A stretch of 64,000 nucleotides of DNA. Origin: a virus. Below are positions 41,244 to 49,439 of the stretch, piece after piece; within the stretch, counting starts at the first letter, position 1, and every line of letters begins with the position of its first letter. The translations under genes were made by a program, and so were the position numbers. Below the pieces are notes generated by a model, which saw nothing but the letters and a program-made list of their open reading frames with translations, did no database searches and was not told the origin of the DNA. Where the stretch lies: positions 26,096-90,095 of the IMG/VR virus record IMGVR_UViG_3300013306_000001. One strand, 5' to 3'.

Positions 41244-41428
41244 TCAAAACCCTCCTTAGTAAAACATTCATGTAATTTGTTTGTATGGATAACCAGACAA
41301 TCTTTAGGCGTACCACACCACTGAGAATACCACTCAACATACTCTGTAGCATCTTCTTCACTAGAAAAGCATTCTAGAATGCAATCCCAACCATGTTCGA
41401 CATGTGTCACTGTATATACATTACTCAC
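41240..41428 (-). CDS. small acidic hypothetical protein
   Basis: 62 residues from GTG 41428 (TTG 41431 is an alternative). Contains HGWDCILECFSSEEDATEYV, a pattern common in small phage proteins that resemble host interaction factors. Not recognised. Confidence 0.58.
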   Translation of the reverse strand: MSNVYTVTHVEHGWDCILECFSSEEDATEYVEWYSQWCGTPKDCLVIHTNKLHECFTKEGFE

Positions 41429-41642
41429 CAAGCCTCTCCTTCAATTTAATAACTAATCCGTAAAGCTCCAAGTTCATCTGAAGCACCGTCTCAAGAATCT
41501 CTTGTTTCTCGTAAGCATTGTATTTCATGAACTCATCGCTTATCACTTCATTACGCAATTTCCAATATGTGAGAGGATCTACTTCGATAGTTACAGCAGC
41601 CTGTACAGGCTTCTTAGGAAATAACTCTCTGACGTCTCCCAT
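41421..41642 (-). CDS. small hypothetical protein
   Basis: 73 residues. FPKKPVQAAVTIEVDPLTYW is followed by two helices. ATG 41642 begins just after the stop of the small gene upstream. Function unknown. Confidence 0.62.
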   Translation of the reverse strand: MGDVRELFPKKPVQAAVTIEVDPLTYWKLRNEVISDEFMKYNAYEKQEILETVLQMNLELYGLVIKLKERLGE

Positions 41643-41644
41643 AG

Positions 41645-41791
41645 CTAAAACCCGAACACAGAGGTGTCAATACAAGTGAGCCACACATAGAAGAATGTAT
41701 AGTATTGAACCAGAGCATTGATAACCAGATAATGTCCGTCAAAGTTATCAATCTGTGACATTGTGAGAGTAATGTTATCTTTAAGTGACAT
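41645..41791 (-). CDS. small hydrophobic protein
   Basis: 48 residues (MSLKDNITLTMSQIDNFDGH start, then LVINALVQYYTFFYVWLTC). The hydrophobic C-terminal half may sit in a membrane. ATG overlaps the upstream stop (TAATG). Function unknown. Confidence 0.5.
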   Translation of the reverse strand: MSLKDNITLTMSQIDNFDGHYLVINALVQYYTFFYVWLTCIDTSVFGF

Positions 41792-42030
41792 TATTTAAAC
41801 TCCTCACGAAAGGTTCCATCATCGACAATACCAGTTGTCTGATATGGAGTGCGATTAGAAATGTGTAAATATACCCTTTCCGGATCAAATCCATCACCGA
41901 TACCTACAAAATCATTATTGACAATGTAAGGCTTTTGTTGTTCAAGCAGCACTTGAAGGATTTTATCAACTTTGGCTTCTAATACACCAATTTGAATACT
42001 AAGCTCTGTGTAGACTTCATTCTTTTTCAT
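41791..42030 (-). CDS. small hypothetical protein
   Basis: 79 residues with an N-terminal helix (YTELSIQIGVLEAKVDKILQ) and a mixed C-terminus. It overlaps the HNH nuclease gene upstream by 14 bases. Function unknown. Confidence 0.6.
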   Translation of the reverse strand: MKKNEVYTELSIQIGVLEAKVDKILQVLLEQQKPYIVNNDFVGIGDGFDPERVYLHISNRTPYQTTGIVDDGTFREEFK

Positions 42031-42544
42031 GTCTCATACTCTCCTCGATTTGCTTTCTACGTTTCGCAGCACTGCTTGCAGGGATTATATCATGATCTTT
42101 TAGCCACTGCACGTCTTTTTTAGCTTTACAGATGGCGATAATTTCTTTTTGTATCACCGCATCTTGGAAGCTGATTCCCATACGTTCAGCATAGCTCTTG
42201 ATTTTATGGGCCTCCTTGTTCACCAATGCCATTTCTTCCTTATCACAGCATAGATGAAGAATGAAAGGAAGTACATCTTCCCAGTCAGTAAATTTTACAT
42301 TACCTATGCGGTGGTCCACCTCTAAAGCAGACTTCCCTGTCCACTCTCCAGTAAGCTCACAGTATGCTCCAGACTTAGCACGTCCTGTGTAGCCTTCTGG
42401 TGGTTTTGAACAACCTTCGTTCTTAAACTGCATCTTTGGTGGATAGAATTGCCAAATTGATTTTCTCAACGCACCCCGAAGCCATGTGAAGAAACTAGAC
42501 TTTGTAGGCCAGACATCTGGAGACTGTTTCCATGGCTCTTTCAT
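42017..42544 (-). CDS. HNH endonuclease of the replication block (endo VII-like role)
   Basis: 175 residues. The N-terminus KSSFFTWLRGALRKSIWQFYP, the ACC/HNH core GAYCELTGEWTGKSALEVDHR and the later His in NKEAHKIKSYAERMG place it with phage HNH nucleases encoded next to 5'-3' exonucleases, which may resolve branched DNA. It lacks the accessory domains of the mobile HNH genes, so a housekeeping role is likely. Confidence 0.72.
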   Translation of the reverse strand: MKEPWKQSPDVWPTKSSFFTWLRGALRKSIWQFYPPKMQFKNEGCSKPPEGYTGRAKSGAYCELTGEWTGKSALEVDHRIGNVKFTDWEDVLPFILHLCCDKEEMALVNKEAHKIKSYAERMGISFQDAVIQKEIIAICKAKKDVQWLKDHDIIPASSAAKRRKQIEESMRHEKE

Positions 42545-42789
42545 ACATTTTGGTCTTCCATATATTTAACACAAGCTCCAGTCATTATGATTACATGCTT
42601 ATTCAAACATGGCTTATTGGGTTTTACTCTCACCTCTGAACCTAGGTATTCATAACACCAGTTAATATACTGATAAGGTAGGTAGATACACTGGATACTA
42701 CCTTCTGAGCATTCCTTAATCCAGAGTTCACTTGGTTTGATTATATTCTCAATCTTAGGTTCAGGTTTCTTTTTGTTAAAAGGCCACAT
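42541..42789 (-). CDS. hypothetical protein
   Basis: 82 residues, starting MWPFNKKKPEPKIENI, with LWIKECSEGSIQCIYLPYQY. Four-base or one-base overlaps join it to the exonuclease and HNH genes, suggesting a shared role in DNA processing. Not recognised. Confidence 0.6.
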   Translation of the reverse strand: MWPFNKKKPEPKIENIIKPSELWIKECSEGSIQCIYLPYQYINWCYEYLGSEVRVKPNKPCLNKHVIIMTGACVKYMEDQNV

Positions 42790-43745
42790 TAGACAATCCC
42801 CATCTTTTGCATAACTTCACGCACATTCACAAAATCACCTTCAAACCTCAGCATATGAATACCATCCCAATACATTTGTGCAATTCCTAAATAATCCTTT
42901 GTCACTTCAAGTCCACATTGATCTGTGTACGTAACTTCTTCAGGATACCATTTCTTATAAAGATCATGAACAGCTTGCCAACATTCTTGATCTGTCTGTA
43001 AATCTTTTAAGAGTTTATAACCAGACTTCTCACCAAACTTAACACCAGCAAGGTAACAAGGATTAAGGCCATCAATCGTATCACCAACAATCCACTGAAG
43101 ATACTTCCATTTACTTCCGTGACCTCTAACCTTTCCTTTTTCATCTAGAGTAAGCTCACCAAGACCTTTTACAAACATAGGCTCCGACATACGATCCCAG
43201 TTATAGACCCACCCATCGGTGCCCATGCTGTCCTTATCGGTGCTACAACCAATAATTTTAGTCTTAGATCTAATCCCATCATGTTGACGCATGGAAATTT
43301 TATCGTCTGCTTCCCCTTGAACTACAATAGCTCCGTGAACCCCTTTCAAATATTCCATAACTTCCTTAAGTTGCAGGGGTTTTAGTAGTCCAGAACGGTT
43401 TCCTTTATAGCGTTGAGGTAAGGGTAGCTCATCACGAAAGTTGTCCTTTCCACTAAGATAAATCTCGTACTTATCTGTACCACAAGCTTCGCAGATACTT
43501 TGTATCATTCGCTTAACTGTGAATAAAGCATGTGAAATATCTTCTGTCACTTGAGTGTCTGTAATTTCAAAGTCTTCAAATGGAAACCTATCCCCAATAG
43601 TTTCTTTAAGCTCAGTCCTGTGTTTGAAAGCTTTAGTGCGATTGCTAGGTTTGTGTATAGCAACAATACCACGAGTTTCATTAGCTGCTGAAGATTTGAA
43701 GGCTAGAAGGTCTCCGTCAATTACTGCGATTGGTTTTTTAGACAT
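42789..43745 (-). CDS. 5'-3' exonuclease (T7 gp6/FEN-like)
   Basis: 318 residues from ATG 43745 behind GAGGT. The FEN/PIN fold is visible: AVIDGDLLAFKSSAA, KGNRSGLLKP, VVQGEADDKISM, CSTDKDSMG and WIVGDTIDGLNPCYLAGVKFG (helix-3-turn-helix with acidic ligands). It degrades host DNA or removes RNA primers. A terminator precedes it. Confidence 0.85.
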   Translation of the reverse strand: MSKKPIAVIDGDLLAFKSSAANETRGIVAIHKPSNRTKAFKHRTELKETIGDRFPFEDFEITDTQVTEDISHALFTVKRMIQSICEACGTDKYEIYLSGKDNFRDELPLPQRYKGNRSGLLKPLQLKEVMEYLKGVHGAIVVQGEADDKISMRQHDGIRSKTKIIGCSTDKDSMGTDGWVYNWDRMSEPMFVKGLGELTLDEKGKVRGHGSKWKYLQWIVGDTIDGLNPCYLAGVKFGEKSGYKLLKDLQTDQECWQAVHDLYKKWYPEEVTYTDQCGLEVTKDYLGIAQMYWDGIHMLRFEGDFVNVREVMQKMGIV

Positions 43746-43756
43746 TATCACCTCTT

Positions 43757-43780
43757 AAACAAAAGCCCCGTTACCGAGGC
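43757..43780 (-). terminator. intrinsic terminator, leftward
   Basis: On the minus strand a stem GCC.CGG/ACGG.GC (positions 43780-43765) around GTAA is followed by TTTTGTTT. It lies between the coiled-coil gene and the exonuclease gene. Confidence 0.65.
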
Positions 43781-43794
43781 AATGTTATTAAATC

Positions 43795-44064
43795 TTAATT
43801 GTACTGAGTAAGTTGCTTGTACTTATCAAATACAGCTAGAGCATCTTCTTCAACTTCTTCAAACTTGGCTGCTACATATAATTTGGCTGCCTTATCTACC
43901 AACTTGATATCATCCTTTGACAGACCTTTGCTATTTAGGTCGGCATCATATGTAAAGTCTTGCTTCACTTGTTTAATATCTTGTTTTACTGTTTCAAGAT
44001 CAGTCAGCAGCTTAGTCAATCGTTGGAATAGAGCTTCTTCAGTGTAAATCGTTTGTTCGGTCAT
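43795..44064 (-). CDS. small coiled-coil protein
   Basis: 89 residues, helical (RLTKLLTDLETVKQDIKQVK, then EEVEEDALAVFDKY). Ribosome site GGAGAAACAA. It sits between ssDNA-binding protein and exonuclease genes and could be a replication accessory factor. Not recognised. Confidence 0.65.
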   Translation of the reverse strand: MTEQTIYTEEALFQRLTKLLTDLETVKQDIKQVKQDFTYDADLNSKGLSKDDIKLVDKAAKLYVAAKFEEVEEDALAVFDKYKQLTQYN

Positions 44065-44083
44065 TTGTTTCTCCTAATTTAAA

Positions 44084-44665
44084 TTATAGATAGCGTGTGC
44101 GAAGTGCTTCAGCTACTCGTTGATCAGTTTGTTGGTCAGCGTATAAACAAGAAAATTCATGTTTACGTTTCTTCCAAGCTCTATGTCCATCTTCTGGATT
44201 ATCATAGTAACCAAGACCTTCACGTCTGTGAGTAAAAGGATTTCTAATCTCCGCTTTAAAAGCTTGGTCTCTTTTATTCCAACTAACACCAATAGGCCAC
44301 GGGCCCCTAGTTGCAGCAGTATCCATAATAAATAGATTAAGCTTCTTATCAACAAAGGCACAAGTATCTGGGGAATAAACTTTATTACCGGGTAATATAA
44401 TATCTTTATCCAGTTGTTTGCCTTGCCACTCTTGTGCCAACATCCACTTTTCAAAATCGCTCAAATGAATCCACCCATCTATAACAGAACAATCGATATA
44501 TGAAGGGTGGCGTTTGTGAAATTCTGCATCATAAGAACGACCTAACATGTTTTGCCAAGTTCGGTAGATTGGACAAACAATCCTCTTTCCATCAACTGTC
44601 CAAGTTACATCTCTGTCTAAATCATTAATACCAACCCCGAATACAGGTTTATAATACTTCCCCAT
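44084..44665 (-). CDS. homing-endonuclease-like protein (GIND/LDKDIL family)
   Basis: 193 residues from ATG 44665 (GAGG five bases ahead; ATG 44668 also possible). Motifs: FGVGINDLDRDV, VCPIYRTWQNMLGR, LSDFEKWMLAQEW, LDKDIILPGNKVYSPDTCAF and IGVSWNKRDQAFKAEIRNP (AP2-like). Paralog of 35304 and 63759. It is inserted between the ssDNA-binding protein gene and a coiled-coil gene. Confidence 0.72.
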   Translation of the reverse strand: MGKYYKPVFGVGINDLDRDVTWTVDGKRIVCPIYRTWQNMLGRSYDAEFHKRHPSYIDCSVIDGWIHLSDFEKWMLAQEWQGKQLDKDIILPGNKVYSPDTCAFVDKKLNLFIMDTAATRGPWPIGVSWNKRDQAFKAEIRNPFTHRREGLGYYDNPEDGHRAWKKRKHEFSCLYADQQTDQRVAEALRTRYL

Positions 44666-44713
44666 CATTACCTCTTTGAATGGGAGGGCTTTTACACCCT
44701 CCGTTTTCAATTA

Positions 44714-45397
44714 CTAAAATGGCAGCGAGTCAGAGTCATCAAACTCAGGTTCCGGTTGTGGAGTAGGTGCTTGTTGCTTTGGTTCTTCTACCTTAGCTTC
44801 GACCTTCTTCACTTTGTAGCTACCAAGAATATCGTCATCAACGCTGTCCGATGCAGTACGACCTTCGAATGGAATGTGTTCAACCACTTGGACAGTATCC
44901 AAAGTAATTACAACTTGATTGTCTACGTTCTTATATCCGAACAGTTTCAAGTTGACCACACTGCCGTTGCCGATGTTATCAGTAAAAGCCTCACCTTTAG
45001 TATCAATAACGTTAACAGTCATAGGGTTATTCTTTTTGCTAAACTCTGGCTTAGCAACGTTGAAACCCCACAGACCTTTAACCACATCGTAGTTAACCTT
45101 ACCCTCTTCAGCCTGCTCGGAGGTCATGTACTTGATCTTCCTAGGCGGCTTAGATGTTTTCGTTACACCAACCTCAGCAAAGGTTTTGTTAACCATAACT
45201 TCATCAAGCAGCTTGTCCTTAGCCTCTTCATCCACAAACACTTGAGCACTGAACTCTTTCGACTCACTCTGATACTTTTTCTTGGCCTCATGGACTGCTG
45301 CATAAAATACAACGGCGTTCTTGATGTAGATATTTACAGTTTCAAGGCCACCCGATTTAGGCAAGTCGCGTACAATTACTTCAGTTTTGTTAGTCAT
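44714..45397 (-). CDS. single-stranded DNA-binding protein (T7 gp2.5-like)
   Basis: 227 residues. An OB-fold-like body with many beta strands is followed by a Pro/Gln linker and an acidic tail ending DDSDSLPF, the C-terminal interaction peptide with terminal Phe typical of SSBs. It is encoded with polymerase, exonuclease and primase-helicase, and it would coat single strands at the fork. Confidence 0.82.
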   Translation of the reverse strand: MTNKTEVIVRDLPKSGGLETVNIYIKNAVVFYAAVHEAKKKYQSESKEFSAQVFVDEEAKDKLLDEVMVNKTFAEVGVTKTSKPPRKIKYMTSEQAEEGKVNYDVVKGLWGFNVAKPEFSKKNNPMTVNVIDTKGEAFTDNIGNGSVVNLKLFGYKNVDNQVVITLDTVQVVEHIPFEGRTASDSVDDDILGSYKVKKVEAKVEEPKQQAPTPQPEPEFDDSDSLPF

Positions 45398-45433
45398 TTA
45401 TTTCTCTCTATTAAGTTGTGTATTTTATATGTT

Positions 45434-45445
45434 CACAATATTGTG
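45434..45445. promoter_or_regulatory. 12-bp perfect palindrome CACAATATTGTG
   Basis: The palindrome lies in the A+T-rich gap upstream of the leftward ssDNA-binding protein gene. It could be an operator or a small hairpin. No clear promoter hexamers are seen around it. Confidence 0.35.
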
Positions 45446-45478
45446 AGATATATTTGCAACATCCTATCACTAGGAATT

Positions 45479-45702
45479 CTATTTACTTACATCTATACCA
45501 ATGATGCCCAGGATGTATAGCACAAACCCACCACCAAACATCTTAGCCCATACTACAAACCCTGCCCAAGCCAAGCTGCCGGACCAAATGTCAGTCCAAC
45601 AACACCCAGCAAGTATAGACCATAGCCGATACCACTTACAACTGCCAAACCCATCAGAATAGCTCCAATGATTACCAAAGCAGCACATAGACCTGTTTTC
45701 AT
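45479..45702 (-). pseudogene. membrane protein gene split by a 5-bp tandem duplication
   Basis: ATG 45702 behind AAGGGGAA starts a hydrophobic protein (MKTGLCAALVIIGAILMGLA) that stops after 49 residues at 45553. The other frame continues with AGFVVWAKMFGGGFVLYILG to a stop at 45479. The two frames meet at a tandem duplication, CCAAG CCAAG at 45566-45575; removing one copy joins them into a single 72-residue, three-helix-like protein. A frameshifting or phase-variation mechanism is possible. Confidence 0.65.
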
Positions 45703-45716
45703 AATATTCCCCTTAA

Positions 45717-45959
45717 TTAATGTTTAGTTGGCTCAGCTTTCTTCTTCCCAACAGAGATATCTACAATCTCTGCCTGCTGTTCTCCCTCTGCAACATCGCC
45801 AAATCCACCAAAGACATCCATCAGAGAATCTTTCAGTTGTTTACTTTGATGATCTTTCCAAGCTATGAAATCAGAACACTCCTCAAAGACATATTCTACA
45901 GTGCCGACAGAGCATTCACCAACCTTCTCTACAGTATCACGAATAGTTACTGAGCCCAT
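45717..45959 (-). CDS. small acidic hypothetical protein
   Basis: 80 residues (VTIRDTVEKVGECSVGTVEY), acidic middle and basic end. Follows three bases after the upstream stop. Function unknown. Confidence 0.6.
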   Translation of the reverse strand: MGSVTIRDTVEKVGECSVGTVEYVFEECSDFIAWKDHQSKQLKDSLMDVFGGFGDVAEGEQQAEIVDISVGKKKAEPTKH

Positions 45960-45962
45960 GAT

Positions 45963-46136
45963 TCAACGAACCTGCTTTTCAGACAGCAACACAAACTCTT
46001 GCTGATAAATCTTAGCAGTTGTTTTACCAAGTTCTTGCTTTACAGTTTTAAGATATGTGCGGGCATCCTTTCGAGTTGATGCGTTAGCGTACACGTTTTG
46101 TTCATCTGCTACTACGTATTGGATTAGTGTGTTCAT
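45963..46136 (-). CDS. small hypothetical protein
   Basis: 57 residues (MNTLIQYVVADEQNVYANAS, then DARTYLKTVKQELGKTTAKI). Ribosome site GAGGAGAAATAAA before ATG. The sequence resembles small viral proteins of the type that bind host factors; no known family. Confidence 0.6.
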   Translation of the reverse strand: MNTLIQYVVADEQNVYANASTRKDARTYLKTVKQELGKTTAKIYQQEFVLLSEKQVR

Positions 46137-46163
46137 TTTATTTCTCCTCGGGTTTATTTAAGT

Positions 46164-46346
46164 TCATTCTTCTTCAATGGTATCAAAAAACCATTCAGAC
46201 TCAGTATTAATTTCTTCAGGATCATCCGGAACTGGTCCATACTCTGACTCACGCTCGACACAACGTTGCGCTTCAGATAGTGTCCTGAACCTACGAACAG
46301 CATTACTACCATCTCCACAGTCAATAATTACTTCATAATAAATCAT
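46164..46346 (-). CDS. small acidic hypothetical protein
   Basis: 60 residues from ATG 46346 behind GGAGAGGG. Pattern YYEVIIDCGDGSNAVRRFRT and an acidic C-terminus. First gene after a promoter. Function unknown. Confidence 0.6.
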   Translation of the reverse strand: MIYYEVIIDCGDGSNAVRRFRTLSEAQRCVERESEYGPVPDDPEEINTESEWFFDTIEEE

Positions 46347-46388
46347 TACCCTCTCCTTCATTCAGCTTCATATTTAATTTACACGTAT

Positions 46389-46417
46389 ATTATCGCATGA
46401 TAAGGGTGTTGTGTAAA
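46389..46417 (-). promoter_or_regulatory. leftward promoter downstream of DNA polymerase
   Basis: On the minus strand TTTACA, a 17-base spacer ending TGC, and GATAAT form a good extended promoter. It would give the ssDNA-binding protein and downstream genes extra transcription. Confidence 0.65.
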
Positions 46418-46436
46418 GGGCTATTTTTGAATTTCT

Positions 46437-48551
46437 TTAGTGGGTTTCCATCCATGATTTCCCCGTCTTTGCTTCCCCTGCCAAAGGTACTTTAAGTTTT
46501 AAATACTGTCCAGCTTTTTCGATTGCTTTCTCAATCATTTGACCAATCTCAGCGGCAACAGGCCCATCACACTCAAATTCTGCTTCGTCGTGCCAGAATC
46601 CGATACGGCGTACAATAAATCCTTTATAGATGTAATACGGTTTACGATCTTTCCAATACATTTGACCAAGCCACAAGTCCATAAAACATAAAGCATAATC
46701 CATGGCGATACCACCACAACTTTGAAAAATTGTATTGAGAAGTGCAGACTTTTTACGAGTACAAAGCATACGACCATCAATAGCTGGCAGGTATTTACTT
46801 CGTCCAGTCGTCTCCCAATACTTCTCAAGGTTCTCTTTCAAAGCTTTGGTCGCAGGATTCGCAGCCCAGAACGCCTCCAGTTTATCGTTCCCCATCTTCA
46901 ATGGAAGACCAAGAGTAGATGCCAACTTTGGACCGGCGCAACCATACATACAGGCATAATATCCGTTTTTACTGCTATCTCGGTAAGGCTTAAATGTTGG
47001 ATCATCCTTACTAAAATCCGTTGAACTAATATCAAACTTGCTAACAGCCGGAATATGATCATAGAAAGCAAAACGTGCATTCTTAGAGTGTACATCACCT
47101 TTCAACAATTCATCGGCTGTAGCTCCATTGTCATATTTATAGCAGTAATGTCCTTGTACACGCCCCTCTAACGCAGCGGCGTCCCCGGCAGCAATAAGCA
47201 TCCCATCTTCTGAAATCCAGAGGGAACGGAATTCCTTACCAAGCAACACTTTTTCCGATGCTTTTGGTACGTTTACAACAGTTTTATGCTTTTGGCGATG
47301 AGTTGAAGCAATCCCTGTGCGCCCGGCGCCAATGCGCCCATCCATCTGTAAACGTTCATTTGTGAGCCAACCTTCCAACACTGATTGACGGTTACGTAGA
47401 CTTAGCCACTTTACAACGAGTTTTACAATATCCCCTTCAAGTTTCATAAGGTTAGGACAAATCTTTCCAGCCTCCTGAATTTTAGGACTTGTCTGGATCA
47501 ATTGACGGGTCTTAGGATCACGCATTGGCTTACCATCAGGTCCACGCTGAAAATTCCAGAGGGTCGGTTGCCAGTTGTTTTCTAAGAACCAATCTTTCAT
47601 CTGGTCTTGGTTAGCCATTTCCATCGGCAACTTAATATTCAGCATAGCTCCTGCAACTACTGGATACTTTTCACCATAGAATTCCCACAAACCTGTGTTT
47701 ATATCTAGAACGCCATTGTGCTTCTCAACAAACTTTTCCCATGCTGAAGAATAGTCACCTGATTTTTTCCAAGGCTTTGCTGGCATGCTGTAATACTTCT
47801 CTTCAGACTTCTTCAAAGCCCTCGGAGGAAGCTTAGGCTCTACCTCTGCGCGAATCTCCTCCATCATCAAACCAATACGTTCTTTGAGCTTCAAGCCACC
47901 TTCAACATCAAACTTGAAGCCTGTAAGCTCCTGGCAAGACATCAGATAGAAAGACTTCTGACCACACTTAAATGCATCAGCGATTGTGAAGTCTTTTCCG
48001 TAAACATCTTTCCATTCTCTTGCAAGATATTGATACAGCAAAACGTTCACGTCAGTATCTCGCTCACAATACACATCCATCTCTGGGTGCCACTGCATAA
48101 ACTCAGCGCCCTTCGGTGCATTACGTTCAATTAATCCTAATTCGATTGCTTTTTCTCGCCAATCAATTTTAGGCAATCCGAGAACTTCACCAAATGCTTC
48201 AACGCTGTGTCCAACACGATCAGGGTTAAGGAACATGCTCAAATATAGGGAATCCACAAATTGTACTGGCTTCCCATCAATCGTGTCTTTGCCAACAGAG
48301 AAATTGATTCCAACAATATTCTGTAGCACGAACATATCGTAGCCAAGGATAAAGTGACCTACGACCACAGGATTAGGCTTTTTAAAGATGAATGAGATTA
48401 GCTGATCTTTGGCAGACTCATCTTTAAAAGGATTTATCTTAATCTTTTCTCCACTTTGGATATTGGTTGCACAAACTGTCCAAACCTTTGTGGACTCAAA
48501 AATAAATCCATCTGCCTCAATATCCAGCACAATCTCATTCTCACCTAACAT
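46437..48551 (-). CDS. DNA polymerase, family A with 3'-5' exonuclease
   Basis: 704 residues. Exonuclease motifs: LDIEADGF (Asp10, Glu12), LGYDMF (Asp72) and YCERD (Asp165). Polymerase motifs: A, AAGDAAALEGRVQGHY; B, RDSSKNGYYACMYGCAG; C, FWHDEAEFE. This is a T7-like replicative polymerase. It pairs with the primase-helicase encoded upstream; an HNH gene is inserted between them. ATG behind AGGAGTAAC. Confidence 0.95.
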   Translation of the reverse strand: MLGENEIVLDIEADGFIFESTKVWTVCATNIQSGEKIKINPFKDESAKDQLISFIFKKPNPVVVGHFILGYDMFVLQNIVGINFSVGKDTIDGKPVQFVDSLYLSMFLNPDRVGHSVEAFGEVLGLPKIDWREKAIELGLIERNAPKGAEFMQWHPEMDVYCERDTDVNVLLYQYLAREWKDVYGKDFTIADAFKCGQKSFYLMSCQELTGFKFDVEGGLKLKERIGLMMEEIRAEVEPKLPPRALKKSEEKYYSMPAKPWKKSGDYSSAWEKFVEKHNGVLDINTGLWEFYGEKYPVVAGAMLNIKLPMEMANQDQMKDWFLENNWQPTLWNFQRGPDGKPMRDPKTRQLIQTSPKIQEAGKICPNLMKLEGDIVKLVVKWLSLRNRQSVLEGWLTNERLQMDGRIGAGRTGIASTHRQKHKTVVNVPKASEKVLLGKEFRSLWISEDGMLIAAGDAAALEGRVQGHYCYKYDNGATADELLKGDVHSKNARFAFYDHIPAVSKFDISSTDFSKDDPTFKPYRDSSKNGYYACMYGCAGPKLASTLGLPLKMGNDKLEAFWAANPATKALKENLEKYWETTGRSKYLPAIDGRMLCTRKKSALLNTIFQSCGGIAMDYALCFMDLWLGQMYWKDRKPYYIYKGFIVRRIGFWHDEAEFECDGPVAAEIGQMIEKAIEKAGQYLKLKVPLAGEAKTGKSWMETH

Positions 48552-48565
48552 TTGTTACTCCTAAA

Positions 48566-49438
48566 TTATGTTCCGTGCCTTTCAGTGTATCCAGCATCCA
48601 TCAAGTTTAACAGCTCCATCTGGTGAAGTCTATACTCAGTTGCCAGAAATTCAGCTAATTCTGCTCCATAGACATTCACAGAGAAACATTTTGTTTTCGC
48701 TTTTCCGTCTAGACCTCGCCAACCGGCGACATATCGGTCAACATAATTTCCATTTTTAGTCCTCACAGTCTGGAAACATACACCATGAATCCCGGATGTA
48801 TTACTTTTGAGCATTGGTTTATTACGGGCATTCAAAATAGGGTCAACCAACCTCAGATTTTCGATCTTATTGTTGGAGGGATTTCCATCAATGTGATCAA
48901 TATGTAGGCCGTCTTGATTTTCAAAGTTGTTATTTAAAGCCCAAACAATTTTATGGCCCTTGAGATGTCTACCTAAGGCATGTACGCGCCAATATCCATT
49001 GTCAAGTGACCCAACGATATCTCCAACTTTTGCTGTACTTCCCCGAGTATTGACCCTCTTCCACCTCAAACCACTCGGAGATGTTTCATCATAAATAAAG
49101 AACTCGCCTAAATACTCTCCATATTTATAATCTTTTTTATTTAAAACTATATTCAACTCCAGATTATCAATGTTACAATTCAAAGCATTCCCGTCTTTAT
49201 TCATAACTTGCCTACCCTTGGGAATCTTACCATTGAACAGTTCCCACACAACTTGGTTGATTGAGTAGACTTTCCCTTGGTACGTAATTGCCAAACGGCC
49301 TTCACTTGTAATATTACCAGCTTGGCAATCATTTATTCGGCGTACAGGTTTACCACCACGGCCAATCCGAAATGGCTCTATCCACCTAATAAATGTTGGA
49401 CTTGTTTCATCATATTTAAAAATTTCTGCAAAATTCAA
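48566..49438 (-). CDS. HNH-AP2 homing endonuclease with duplicated HNH module
   Basis: 290 residues from TTG 49438, six bases after GGAG. Two similar modules follow one another: FAEIFKYDETSPTFIRW ... VWELFNGKIPKGRQVMNKDGN and GEFFIYDETSPSGLRWKRV ... VWALNNNFENQDGLHIDHIDGNP. Only the second retains the HxxHxDGN nuclease core; the first (VMNKDGN) has lost the His residues. A C-terminal AP2 domain (SGIHGVCFQTVR) follows, ending TERHGT. It separates polymerase and primase-helicase genes. Confidence 0.85.
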   Translation of the reverse strand: MNFAEIFKYDETSPTFIRWIEPFRIGRGGKPVRRINDCQAGNITSEGRLAITYQGKVYSINQVVWELFNGKIPKGRQVMNKDGNALNCNIDNLELNIVLNKKDYKYGEYLGEFFIYDETSPSGLRWKRVNTRGSTAKVGDIVGSLDNGYWRVHALGRHLKGHKIVWALNNNFENQDGLHIDHIDGNPSNNKIENLRLVDPILNARNKPMLKSNTSGIHGVCFQTVRTKNGNYVDRYVAGWRGLDGKAKTKCFSVNVYGAELAEFLATEYRLHQMELLNLMDAGYTERHGT

Positions 49439-49439
49439 A

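Noticed and set aside
44756-45520. A 254-codon plus-strand frame opposite the SSB gene
   Set aside because: The opposite strand encodes an SSB with a typical acidic tail; the plus frame lacks a ribosome site and has unlikely composition.
46535-47098. Frames on both strands inside the DNA polymerase gene
   Set aside because: Shadows of the PolA motifs; no independent signals.
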